A stretch of DNA of 64,000 bases from Brachypodium distachyon (Eukaryota; Streptophyta; Magnoliopsida; Poales; Poaceae): NCBI RefSeq assembly GCF_000005505.3, contig NC_016131.3:15893501-15957500 (forward strand). Direction: 5' to 3'. Numbering within the stretch: position 1 is the first letter of the stretch; every line of letters begins with the position of its first letter. A model generated the notes under the pieces. That model searched no databases. It was not told where the DNA came from and saw nothing but the letters and a program-made list of their open reading frames with translations. Both the position numbers and the translations under genes were made by a program. This document shows, in pieces, positions 49,386 through 60,280 of the stretch.

Positions 49386-50084
49386 TACACGATTAAGAAG
49401 TTAAGTATAATTTAATTATCTTAGTGGTTCGGCAGATCATAAGTTGGGCCGAAACACAACTCGTTTGCGAATCCCGACCTCGCTGAACATTTAGCCCATT
49501 GGGCCGTAAAAGGTCAACACGGCCCACATGTCAGATTCCTTGCTCGCACCTTGGAAGAAGAGGAGGGAGAATTTTTTTTGAGAAAATTACGCAAAACCAT
49601 CACATTTTGAACATTCTTTCAAAAAAACTACATTTTTTTTTAATTTTTTTCAAATTACCACCGCTTTTGAGGCCGAAGGTATTCTTGCGCACTGATTCGG
49701 CAGTTAAGTGCGTTTGATACAAAATCTGACAAAGAGACCCACCTGTCGGTGCCAGCTTGGCGCCATGCTGGACAAGTCGTGGCCGAGCTGCTTGATGACG
49801 TGGAGATTCAACGGCGACGTCACGGAGGACCTCCTCGGCACTTTGGCCGACGCCCGACCGATCCCCGAATTTGGTGAGCACGTACTTGAGAAGCAGACTC
49901 TGCACTTGCGTGATGTGCAGCGGCTGGGATCAGTACTTCCGGGACATGCAGCTGAGCCTCCGCCTTGAGGCCGCTGTCTTCATCCGCAGCGAGAACGACC
50001 ACCTTCTTATCTGCTCGCGACGCAGCTTATTGAGCGAACACCACGCGCGCGAGCAGGTCCATGACGTCATGGGAGTACCTGAAC

Positions 50085-50440
50085 GACACATCTTTCCTTC
50101 CCCGTCCTCGAAGTTGAGCAGCACGCCCATATTGCCGCTACTGCCGGTCGTCTTCTCCGGCTCCGGGAAGTGCCTCTCGGCGTGCTGCTTGGGCACCACA
50201 AGCCGGTTGAGCTTGCCGAAGTCGCTGGGGGTGCGCACGCGTGCACCGGCGCCATTGTCGCGGAGCAGGCCCTGCCGCAGCTCGTCCGGGAACGCGAGCT
50301 CGCTAGTCGTGGCCGGACACGAAGAAGAAGAAGGGAGCTCGAGCTTTTGTGGTAATTGGTGACGGCGTCGCGGCCGCGGAAGCGGAGCGCGACCACGACG
50401 TAGGCGCGGGGCCGCGGAGGACTCGTCGTAAGCGCAGCGC
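50085..50440 (-). pseudogene. Captured fragment of a RAV-type AP2/B3 transcription factor
   Basis: On the - strand, [18 protein letters not shown] matches the end of an AP2 domain, and in another frame [19 protein letters not shown] and [11 protein letters not shown] match the start of a B3 DNA-binding domain. The order AP2 then B3 is that of the RAV family. The frames do not join: there is a shift between the AP2 end and the B3 start, and another after FEDGEGK, and the first part of AP2 is absent or scrambled. It lies inside the Pack-MULE-like element and is not a functional gene. Confidence 0.75.
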
Positions 50441-51016
50441 CGACGTCCCTGTGAGACAGACGCTGCCGGCCTACCGCCGGTCAACCCGCGCGCCCGCCAC
50501 GCTCCTGCAACACGGGCATCCGCAGCCGCAACACGGGCGTTTCGCGCAGAAGCCCAACCCAACCCGGGCGCCGCCTCCTCCCAAGCCACATCGAGATCCC
50601 GCCGCCGCGGCCCAGCCTCCTCGAGATCCCGCCGCCGTCGCCACCGTCTCCCCCATCTCTGGATCCTCTGCCGCCCTCCGCCTACGGATTCGATCCCGCG
50701 AGCCCCGATCGCCCCGCGTCTGAGCCCGACCTCGGCCGCCCCTACCTCGCCACCGAGGGCCTCCTCGTGCTGTCGCGCCCGTCATCTTCCCCGGCACTGG
50801 CGATGCGTCAAGTCGCCGCCGATGCGCGGGCGACGAGGACGGTGACCTCGTGCGGCGAGGCGAGGCGAGCGACGACCTCATGGGTCACGGTGCAGCGGGG
50901 CAGATCGAAGATGGAGGGGCGAGGCAGAACTTCGAGCGGTGGCCTGAGACGTACCCGAACGCCGTCCTAGTCCTGCAGGCCAATGTCCAGCGTGGCGCCA
51001 AGCTGGCACGAACAGG

Positions 51017-51623
51017 CAGGTGTGGGCATATTAACCGAAAACCGATTCACCAAACCGAATAAACCGGAACCGAAGCCGAATTCACCGAAACTGAAATGCT
51101 CGGTTACACATTCGGTTGCCAACTGTGGAAAACCGAACTAAGTTCGGTCAATTCGGGTATATGCCTCGGGTGACCGAATTAACCGAGACACCGAGATATC
51201 TTTCTTTAGTGTCTATCATAGGACCGAAAGCTGCTCCTAGCCTGCCAACGCAAGTCCTTATTTCTAATTCTTTGTTTAATGTCTATGATATGTAGTGTTC
51301 AATTTCAATTTGTCATCTTCCTTGCTGACCGATGAAAGTTTTGATTGAATATGTCGTTCGAGCCTGCCGAGTGCTGTGTCCTGACAGCCTGACAACCTTT
51401 TTCAAGTACAGGAACAGAAAAAAGTACAAACTACTGTTGATTGTGGTGCATTAGTACTGAATCGATGTCATGAGCAGTACAGATGTTCGATCCTGTTCGG
51501 TGAGATCGGGACACCGAACCGAATTAGCGGGTGACCGAAAGCCTCAGTTAGCGTGTGTTCCAGTAACCGATCGATGCTTATTTCCTGAAAACCGAAATTT
51601 TCTAAACCGAATGACCAGCCCTA
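51017..51623. mobile_element. hAT-like MITE nested in the Pack-MULE
   Basis: The left end caggtgtgggcatattaacc and the right end, read in reverse complement as tagggctggtcattcggttt, resemble hAT MITE ends of the type cagggctgggcattcggtt. The body is rich in aaccgaa/ttcggtt blocks. I see no clear 8-bp duplication. Confidence 0.55.
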
Positions 51624-51763
51624 CTTCCAGCCAAAAAAAGTTGGTAATTTAAAAAAAAATAAAAAATGTGGTTTTTTAGAAGAGTGCCACAAAGGTGATT
51701 TTGCGTAATTTAAAATTAGACATTTCCGCACCACCACCTCGACCTTGTCTCCGCTCCGCTCCG

Positions 51764-54583
51764 ATGGCGATCCCGTACCGGATCACCGGCGGCAGCCGCG
51801 GCGGGCACAGCCCGCTGCCACTGCCGACGGCGAGGGCGCTCCTGGCCGCCGTCACGACCGGCGCGGTGCTCTCCATCCTCTGCGTCCTCTCCTTCACCGA
51901 CTCGCTCTCCTACCTCGGGTTCCAGCCCGGGGCCGTCGGCGACAAGCGGGAGAGCAGCCGCAAGTACCTATACTGGGGCCCGCGCGTCGACTGCCCCGGC
52001 AAGCACTGCGCCTCCTCCTGCGCCGGGCTCGGCCACCAGGAGTCCAGCCTCCGCTGCGCCCTCGAGGAGGCCCTCTTCCTCGACAGGTAGCTAATCAGTC
52101 TCCCGTCTGTGTCGTCTCGTTGCTTGGAATCGCTTGGCGCTTCTTGGATGCAAGGAATGTGAATGTGTATATATTGCTGTGTAAGTTTTGCAGTTTATGG
52201 CTCCAAATTTGCACATGATGATCCTGTTTGAGGATGCCAATGAAATTATTACTAATGCTGCATGTAATGTAGTAGGTAGGAATGTAGAATATGCTAATTC
52301 TTGCATATGTAGGATTTGGGAGGTAGAATCACAGGAGTTAGAGTGACTGAGCCGCAAATTTTACAAAGAATGTGGCATTAGCCAGGGACTTGAACCCCAA
52401 GACCTTTTGCTCTTACACTATCTTGAATTATATGCACCAACCAACTCACCCAAAAGCCTAAGCTTATTGGGAGAGGCGGTGCATTGTATTTCCAACCTTA
52501 ATGTGCAATGGCACTTGCATTATTGTTGCTCTGCAGGATATTTGTTATGCCTTCAAAGATGTGCCTTAGCTCAGTGCACAATACAAAGGGGATACTTGAT
52601 TCAAGCAATGCAACTTCGGACTCAAGGTTTTGCTTCTTAAGCATGTGTGCCTGCCTATTGCATTTTTTTCTTCTTCATTGAATTAGAATTGTGAATGCAT
52701 GAACTCAATGTTTTGGCAGATGGGAAAGGAGTTCTTGTGCAATTGAATCCTTATATGATATAGACCTCATATCGAAAACTGTACCTGTTGTTTTGGACAA
52801 TCCACGGTCATGGTATGGGATAGTATCAAGAAGTACGAAGCTAGGAGAGGGAGATGTTGCGCATGTGCAAGGAGTTAGCAGAGCTGAACTCAAAGAAAAT
52901 CCACTTTACTCAGCTGCTCTCCTTATAAACCGTACCGCGAGTCCTCTTGCTTGGTAAGGATGCAACTTCACCAGAGTCATTATTACCCTGTCATTGCCAT
53001 TTTCAGATGACCTTAAGTTCTGATGATCACACCCAACTGAAGCTACATGCTATGCCTAAACTTCGAGAATAGACCTTAATCATCATTACAGTTCAGGTTT
53101 ATGGAGTGCAAGGATCGGAACAAGCGTAGCTCTGTGATGTTACCATACACTTTTCTGCCAACTATGCCAGCAAGAAAACTGAGGGATGCAGTAAATAAGG
53201 TATCTTTTCATAAGATTGGTATTCTGCTGTCTATCAATGTTTTTATTGAAACTAATTACTCCATCCTGCATAGAAAACATCCCTCTATCGCACTAAGTCG
53301 TTTGGTCCGGATTAATTTTATTCCCAATTCTCAGTATGCGGTGATTTGTCAAATCATGTAGGTTCTGTTTATCAGTCATGAGCTGTGGAATGTGGAAATT
53401 CATCTCTTCTGTAACTGATGCCTGATAGAAAATAGTAAATAATTTTTTTTACCAGGAAAGCAGTATAATCTCAAACCCCAAATACTTGAAACTTGATACT
53501 CTAGTTACCAGAATAAACAAAGTAGCATTCTTGAGTTACTGTTGTGGCTATGTCGAATACATCTCACAGGCAGGGCAGCAACAGCAGTGTGTGTCGGCCT
53601 GTTGAATCTTGAATGTTAACTCACTAGCGAGTGGTAAATAATTATTTCATGTAGTACACTGTCAGCTCATACCATCATGAGATTTTGTTTAGATATATAA
53701 TTTCTCAGTCCACCTGAGCTTCATACTTGATACATTGATTCCTGGAATATGGTGTGATGTAGGTTGAACAAAGTTTATAAGCGTTTGGTCTTTGTAGGTT
53801 GTGTATAGTTAGTCAGACAAAACAGCATAATATGTCATGTATAAAAAAATTTGTCTGTTCATGCTCAGTGATACGGCATAATCTTCTCCTGCCACTTTAC
53901 TGGTGTGCTCTCTTCAGATGAAAGAGATACTTGGTGATTATGATGCTATTCATGTAAGACGGGGTGATCTACTGAAGAATAGGAAAGATAGATTTGGTGT
54001 TGAGAGGAGCCTTCATCCCCATCTGGACAGAGATACCCGCCCTGAATTCATCAAAAAAAGAATCGCGAGGTGGATTCCAAAAGGTCGCACTCTTTTCATT
54101 GCTTCAAATGAAAGGACACTGGGCTTCTTCTCACCTCTATCAGACAGGTAAGGGTGGCACCTTATGCTTAAGTAATTCAACTAGAAACTGTAGTACTCAA
54201 GTAATCTACCTGTTTTGGAATTCTCGTGATTTGATTTGTAAGTTTTGCTCTGTCAAGTTTAATTGTGTATTTGACCACTAGCGATGCATTGTTTAGTTAG
54301 AAAATTTGCATATGGTTTCATGTAACAAGATGTCTAAGAATATCATCTGTGTTCCTCCTTATGTGGGTGCAGGTATAAGCTAGCGTACTCATCTAACTTC
54401 ACTAGCATATTGGAGCCCATAATCGAGAACAACTACCAGCTATTCATGGTGGAAAGGTTAATCATGCAAGGAGCAAAGACATTTGTGAAGACAATGAAAG
54501 AATTTGATAATGATCTTGCCCTTTGTGACGATCCCAAAAAGAACACCAAAGTCTGGGAAGAACCAGTTTACACTGGTGGTTGA
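51764..54583 (+). CDS. O-fucosyltransferase family protein
   Basis: Five exons are inferred: 51764..52086, 52720..52953, 53097..53199, 53918..54147 and 54373..54583, all GT-AG, giving 366 residues. A membrane anchor spans about residues 23-46 (ARALLAAVTTGAVLSILCVL), as expected of a type II Golgi glycosyltransferase. The GDP-fucose-binding region has DYDAIHVRRGDLL, the Arg-rich motif of the O-FucT superfamily, followed by TLFIASNERTLGFFSPLSDR. A stretch with Cys residues (VDCPGKHCASSCAGLGHQES) follows the anchor. Plant members act on cell-wall glycans or glycoproteins; the acceptor is unknown here. The Pack-MULE-like element ends about 50 bp before the start codon, so the core promoter may lie in transposon DNA. 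Confidence 0.88.
52335..52490. repeat. Dispersed SINE-like repeat in O-fucosyltransferase intron 1
   Basis: The block around gggacttgaaccccaagacc and accaaccaactcacccaaaa resembles a tRNA-derived repeat seen widely in plant genomes. Edges are not defined. Confidence 0.3.
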
Positions 54584-56076
54584 CATTACATATAGCTAAC
54601 CTGCATGAATCTGTCACTGATATTAAAAGTTAGAAAACGATGACCTACACAACTTACCATGAGACATAACGGTCTCACATAGGTAGATATGACAGAAGGT
54701 TTAGTATGATACAGCATAAGGGAATATTTGTTGTTTGGTCCAATGTTGACCTGTAGTTCCATCTGAATTCTGTTGATCTCGAGCACACTGAATGCAGCTG
54801 TGCACACTCTAGTTTGTACTGAGCTGCCGATCCAGCTGCTAATGTACACATCTATGTATTTTGTTCAGACAAAACATACGATACATGTTCCATTCTGTGG
54901 TCCTTCATCTTTTCTCTTTATGCTTGGGATCAGAGAGATTTTGAGTTGTTTCTGGTGATGTAACAGCCGTTAGATCTGTCTGATACTCTACTACATGTAC
55001 ATACACTTGTTGTGTTTATCATAGTATCTGCACTTTGTCATTATTTGGAAGATAAGTTATTGAATCTGGAGCATCTTGCACTGGATAAAAAGAACGTATA
55101 TATGTTTACTTGAAGTTAGTTTATATTAGGAAAAATATTTTTGCAAACTTTGCGATCGACCCTCGATAGGTCATTCATGGTGGTAAAAAAACATTCAATG
55201 TGAATACCATGTTTAAGATTGTTTCTTCTTTGTTTGTTGTTTTGGACATTGACAATTCAACAGGCCTACGTACTGTCGACCATTTATTAATATCTCTAGC
55301 AAAATATGTGAAAAACATTAACCTCCGCACATTAAATGAAAAAGAAAAGCTTATTTTTGATCTCTAACTATTGCCAAGTCTAAGTAATTTCTCCAAGGGT
55401 AAGAAACCTCTTATCCCTAGCTTGTTCTACTGAAAGTAGTTTGACGATCACGGTGACACCAAGTTAGCATGTAAAAAGAGTGGGGGTGAGGGGGAATATG
55501 AAATGGGACAAGAAACACAGAAAACTTGAAGAATCTTCAGAAAATTCAGTAAAATATCCAAGAAATTTAGAAAAAAACTTGGAAATTTTGGAAAAACAAA
55601 AGTCACAGCAACATATGTGAATTTAAAATGGAAAATAATACGTATAGTAGTAGTATAATAATAAAATAGCAAATGAAACATTTTGCTTGCTGATTGGGTT
55701 GACGAAAACGTATAGACGTACGCTTTGCACTTATGAAGAGCAACCAGTCTAATTTTCTTGCATCGCCAGAGGGATACCAATGCCGGCCTGATCATGCATT
55801 TCATATTGGCAATGGCAGCAGCAAAGATCGAACACACAGATCAAGAATGGTGTGCAATTAGGACTTGATGAACACTACAGACAGAGGCAGATCCGGACTC
55901 ATCATCTCTCATACTACTAAAAGCTAATAATTAACCAACCTTGCAAAAAAGAAACCATGCATTCCCTAGCTTAGCTAAGCTACCGAGCTAACGTACTCAT
56001 CCTCTTCTCTATATGTACACGGCCGATCGATCGATGGATCATGGCCAAGCTCAAGCTCGCCGCCGTAACTAGCTAG
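54584..56076. other. Spacer between convergent O-fucosyltransferase and HsfB4 genes
   Basis: 3' UTRs and AT-rich sequence. No gene is supported. Confidence 0.45.
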
Positions 56077-58244
56077 CTAGGCCTCGCTTCCGAGGTCACA
56101 GAACCGCTCTTCGGGCCGCCGCGCCCGCTTCGTCCTCTTCAGCGCCACCCCGAACAGCTTCACGGACGCCGTCTCGTCTTCGCCTTCTTCGTCCAGCTCC
56201 ATCAGCCTACAGGATGAGTTAGTGTTCGCCGCCGCGCCGGCCCCGCCATGGACGATGCCGGAGATGAGGTTTGACGGAGTCTGCGGAGTAGGGAGCGAGA
56301 CGGGCGCGACGTGGTTCTGGAGGAAGTAGATGATGTCGTTGTAGAGCTTCTTCATGTGGGCCAGCTCCGACAGCAGCACCGAGTTGCGCCGCCGCAGCTC
56401 CCGGTTGTCCTCCGACAGCGCCGCCAGGAACTCTCCTCCTGATCCTTGCCCGCCATTGTTGTTGCTACCGATTGCCGGCGCCGGTGGATCTTCTTGGAAG
56501 TGGTACGAGGACATGGGATGGTGGTGATGAGCGGCTAGCGGAGGTGGCGGCGAAAAGGCGGTGCCGAGGTGGTGGTGGTGATGGTGGAGGTGGTGGTAGG
56601 CGTGGTGGTGGTGCGGCAGAGGCGGAGGAGGCTGGGAAGATTTCCGGCGGTGGATCTCGGCCAGGAGGTGCTTGGCGCCCTTCCTGAAGAACTCGTTGGC
56701 GAACTCCCACCTGTCGGCTACTATCTTCCTGAAACCCTGCAGTAAAATTGAATGGCATTCCAAATTCATTAAGCAACACAAAGAAAAAGCTTAAGAAGAA
56801 CATTATGCAAAGAGAAACCGGCTAGTCACTTATCATCTCTTGTCAGAATCAGAAAACTGACTAAATGTGCCTGGATATATAATCTTGTAGCCAGGCTATG
56901 CTTGAACCAAATTAAGCCCAAAATATATACAAAAAGTGAGGGATCGAAACAAAAAAATAAATCTCATCCAAGAAAAGAAGATCAGGGATCAATTGGTGCT
57001 CGGCTGCTAGCTAGCTCTACAGCTTGTCACAAACTAGGAAGCAAGCAAGAACTAATCTTCTACTGGTCGTTTTTTCAAGAAAACGCAAAATCTTTGCGTA
57101 TCGATGCATATATTAAGAGAGAAAGAGTAATTTACAAGCCTAAGAGGGCAACACCCACAAAAAATACAACGCAAGACCTCTAGGAACTAGTGACCGACGG
57201 GAGTAGCGCTCCAAGCCCAGTCGCCCCAGCCCGAGCCCACAGCCTGACGTCCGCCATGAGGCGATGCTAGGAGTCACGTTGTCGAAGACCGCCGCGTTGC
57301 GATGCTTCCAAATCCACCAGGCCGTGAGCATGATGATTGAAACAGTGTCCTCCGAGCCGAAGAAGGAGCGGTGTCGCGTGCCACCAATCCGCAAAGAGTT
57401 CTACTGGTCGTCAGAAGGTCACACTCACACCATGCATATATATTGCCCTTTTCCATGCACATAGCAAAACAAAAGATCTTTTAAAAGAGAGGATCGGAGC
57501 ATTAACTTTTGCATGAACCTGTCACATTCTAGGAAACACCAGCCCAAGAACAAACATTTGAAAGCCATGCAAGCACAGCACACAGTACCATTATATAGCA
57601 CCCCAAAAAATTAGAGAAGAAGAAGCAAATCATGTACTCCGTACTATTCCCTCCGTCCCATATTAAGTGACACAAATTTACCCAAATATGAATGTATCTA
57701 TAAAAAAACGTCTAGATACATGTAATAGAAAGTCACTCAACATGAGACGGAGGGAGTAAGAAACACAAATTGCAAACAGACACATACACATACATCATGG
57801 CCACATTAGTATAGAGTATATAGACCCTTACAGAAATTAAACAAAAGAATAACTACTACTTGTCCCTCAAACCGAACATATAACAAAGAAGAGGAAAAGC
57901 TCTACTAAATGCATATACATGAACGTGATATGAACAAGCTAGAGAATATAGTATATACGTACATAGGTGTTGAGCTGGCGGACGAAGCTGGAGAAGTTGT
58001 TGTGCTTGAAGTAGTTTGGGAGGAGGTCCCTGGCGAACTCCGGCGGGCGCCACACCACGAAGGTGGCCTCGTCCTCGCCCCAGGACACGATGTGGTCCGT
58101 GCAGGGGTCGTCCACCAGCTCGTACGTCTTGCTCAGGAACGGCGCCGGCACCGCCTTCCCTCCCCCAACTCCTCCCCCTCCGCCGTGCGCCGACGACTCC
58201 ATCGACACCACCATCTCCCCGCACCTCTCCACAAGGAAAGCCAT
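56077..58244 (-). CDS. HSFB4: Class B heat shock factor, HsfB4 type
   Basis: Two exons on the - strand, 57963..58244 and 56077..56736, encode 313 residues. The start [16 protein letters not shown] is typical of HsfB4. The DNA-binding domain (about residues 34-126) has [36 protein letters not shown] and [18 protein letters not shown]; the single intron sits at the conserved position inside it. A His/Pro-rich linker follows, then the HR-A/B coiled coil ([19 protein letters not shown]), a KLFGVALKR repressor motif and a basic KRTKRARR nuclear signal. Class B factors lack the activating AHA motif and usually repress or co-regulate. HsfB4 in Arabidopsis (SCHIZORIZA) acts in root patterning. The intron holds a LINE remnant and a Stowaway MITE. 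Confidence 0.95.
57140..57394 (-). mobile_element. LINE 3' fragment in the HsfB4 intron
   Basis: On the - strand an open frame encodes [17 protein letters not shown], the conserved Trp-rich C-terminal tail of plant LINE reverse transcriptases. It lies in the same orientation as the host gene and is too short to be functional. Confidence 0.7.
57645..57758. mobile_element. Stowaway MITE in the HsfB4 intron
   Basis: TA-flanked element with ends ttccctccgtcccatattaa and tgagacggaggga, and inner aaatatgaatgtatct and acgtctagatacatgtaata blocks. Confidence 0.9.
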
Positions 58245-58839
58245 GGCCACCTAGAACTTGCTCTCTCTATTCTGGAGATCGAGAAGGTAGCAATGCGTAA
58301 GCTAGGGAAGCAAGGAGGAGGGCCTGAAGAAGAAGAGGGAGTGAGCTCTAGTGAGTGAGGACTGAGGAGTGAGGAAGGGGGGCAAGAAGCTTAAGGCTGC
58401 GTCTCTTTGGGGTAGGTCTATATGGATCTCCAGTCTTGACTGTCTCGCACTCACACGCATAAACACACACACATGCACTAGCTAGCAAGCGGCTACACGC
58501 CCCCACACGAACGCCTCCAAATATTCTCGTGTGGGTCAGTCTGCCTGCAGCCTGCTGCTGCTCATGCCTGGACCGGCCGGCCTCTTCCTCTCTCTAGGCT
58601 AGAGCTAGTAGTACTATTAGATCAGCACAGGCCCTCTCTCTCTCTCATCATTAGTTATATGCGTATGCATGGATATCTGTGCACTTGTTGTTGGCTGTGT
58701 GATTCGAATCGATCAGAGAGTAATCAAGGTAGACACTTCAAGGTGGTGTTTGAATTGGGGAGAAGAAGGAAGGTTGAACAATGCATCCACCTTTTGGTTA
58801 AGTTTTTAGCTAGTATATAAGAATGCTGTGATTGGCGAC

Positions 58840-58955
58840 TACTCCCTCCGTCCATATCAAGTGACTAAAATTTGTCCAAATATGGATGTATCTATATCTA
58901 AAAATCGTCTGGATATATGTAATATTTCGTCACTTAATATGGGACGGAGGGAGTA
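58840..58955. mobile_element. Stowaway MITE upstream of HsfB4
   Basis: TA-flanked, with ends ctccctccgtccatatcaag and acttaatatgggacggaggg. It belongs to the same subfamily as the copy at 57645 and lies about 600 bp upstream of the HsfB4 ATG. Confidence 0.9.
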
Positions 58956-59204
58956 TATGACCTGTAAAAAAAAAATAGAATTCCCTAGGTGGTTATTCAA
59001 GAATATTTAAGAAAAAAAAACGACGGAGAAATATTCCTCCTTCATCCACCCCGATGACAAAATGACAAAACACAACAAATGGACACGTCGCCGAAAAACC
59101 TAACGAAACCATTGTGCACAAGATCCGCACTCAATTGGAACAGCCTCAATTGAGAAGCCAACTCATAGCTTGTAGATAGCATTTCATGCGTCCCCTCCTC
59201 GGCC

Positions 59205-60280
59205 GTAGGAGCCAAATCCAGACATCGGTTATGGGAAGAGGGGACCATCAAGCTAGACTAGCGGCAGGTAGAGCAAACAACGAGAGAGAAAAGAGCACAA
59301 TGACCTAACACAAAACGACTTACTCCGTCGTGCCAACAACCCCCACCTCCCCCGCCTGCCTTACTGAGCATGCCGAATTCGGAGTGACCCAAGGAGTGGG
59401 AAATGAAAATATCCTTGACATGCTCCAAAGGAGTGAGATGTACCATCGGAATAACAAAATGAGGATCACTAATCCGCCGCCAGTCCTAGCATGCCCCGCA
59501 ACCCTTTTGGTCGTACATCACAGGAGCCAGATCCAGCCCCCAGCCGACGAGAAGAGGGGAGCATCAAGCTAGATTGGTGACAATTAGACCAAAAACGAGA
59601 AGAAAGAGCACAAGGACATAACACCACACAATGTACCTTCCATCATGCCAAGACCCCCTCCCTCTGCTCGCTCGATTGAGCTTGCGAAGTTCGGAATGAC
59701 CCACAAAACGAGAATAACAATATTCCTAGCATGCTCCAAAGGAGTGAGACGTATCCTAGAACAAATAAATGGAGATCCTTAAACCAATGTGGCTCCTAGA
59801 ATGCCCCCACGCCCTCAATCCTACATCATAGGAGCCAGAGCCAGACCCAACTGACAAGAAGAGGCGAGCGTCAAGCTAGACTATGACAATTAGAACAAAG
59901 GACCAAAAGAAAGAGCACAAGGACATATCACCATACAGCTAACCTCCCGTCGTGCCAAGAACCCCTCATAGCTTCCCCCTACCGAGCATGGCAAATCCGC
60001 GATGCCCCGCGAAACGAGAAACAATATCAACGATAAGCTCCAAAGGAGCGAAATGAAGAGATGAAGATCCTTGATCTGTTTCTACCCTTGCCATGCCCAC
60101 ATGCCCTCGTTCATTGAGGACATGGCCAGATACATACCCGGTTGATAAGAAGAGTGAGCACCAAGCTAGATTAGCGATAATAAGAGCAAAGGAACATCAT
60201 AGGGAGCAAACGAACCTAGCACCACACGAGAGATCTTCGTTGTGCCAAGACCCCCTTCCCTCCGCCCATGCGACACTGAG
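59205..60280. repeat. Degenerate tandem repeat, four units of about 300 bp
   Basis: Unit starts at about 59208, 59524, 59830 and 60116 share ggagccagatccag, gaagaggggagcatcaagct and agat/ctagac. Within units, aagagcacaaggacatanca, tcgtgccaagaacccc and tgctccaaaggagtgagatg recur in the same order. It appears non-coding; its origin is unclear, possibly an old transposon interior. Confidence 0.75.

Larger units (their letters stand above)
49583..51713. mobile_element. Pack-MULE-like TIR element carrying a RAV gene fragment
   Basis: Both ends carry similar inverted sequences: aaattacgcaaaacc ... aaactacatttttt ... aaattacca on the left, and their imperfect reverse complements on the right. A further inverted pair, gtgccagcttggcgcc (about 49750) and ggcgccaagctggcac (about 50994), lies inside. 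Between them is GC-rich sequence including a transcription-factor fragment, and a nested hAT-like MITE. No transposase is present. I could not find a clear 9-bp target duplication, so edges are approximate and the superfamily is inferred. Confidence 0.65.
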
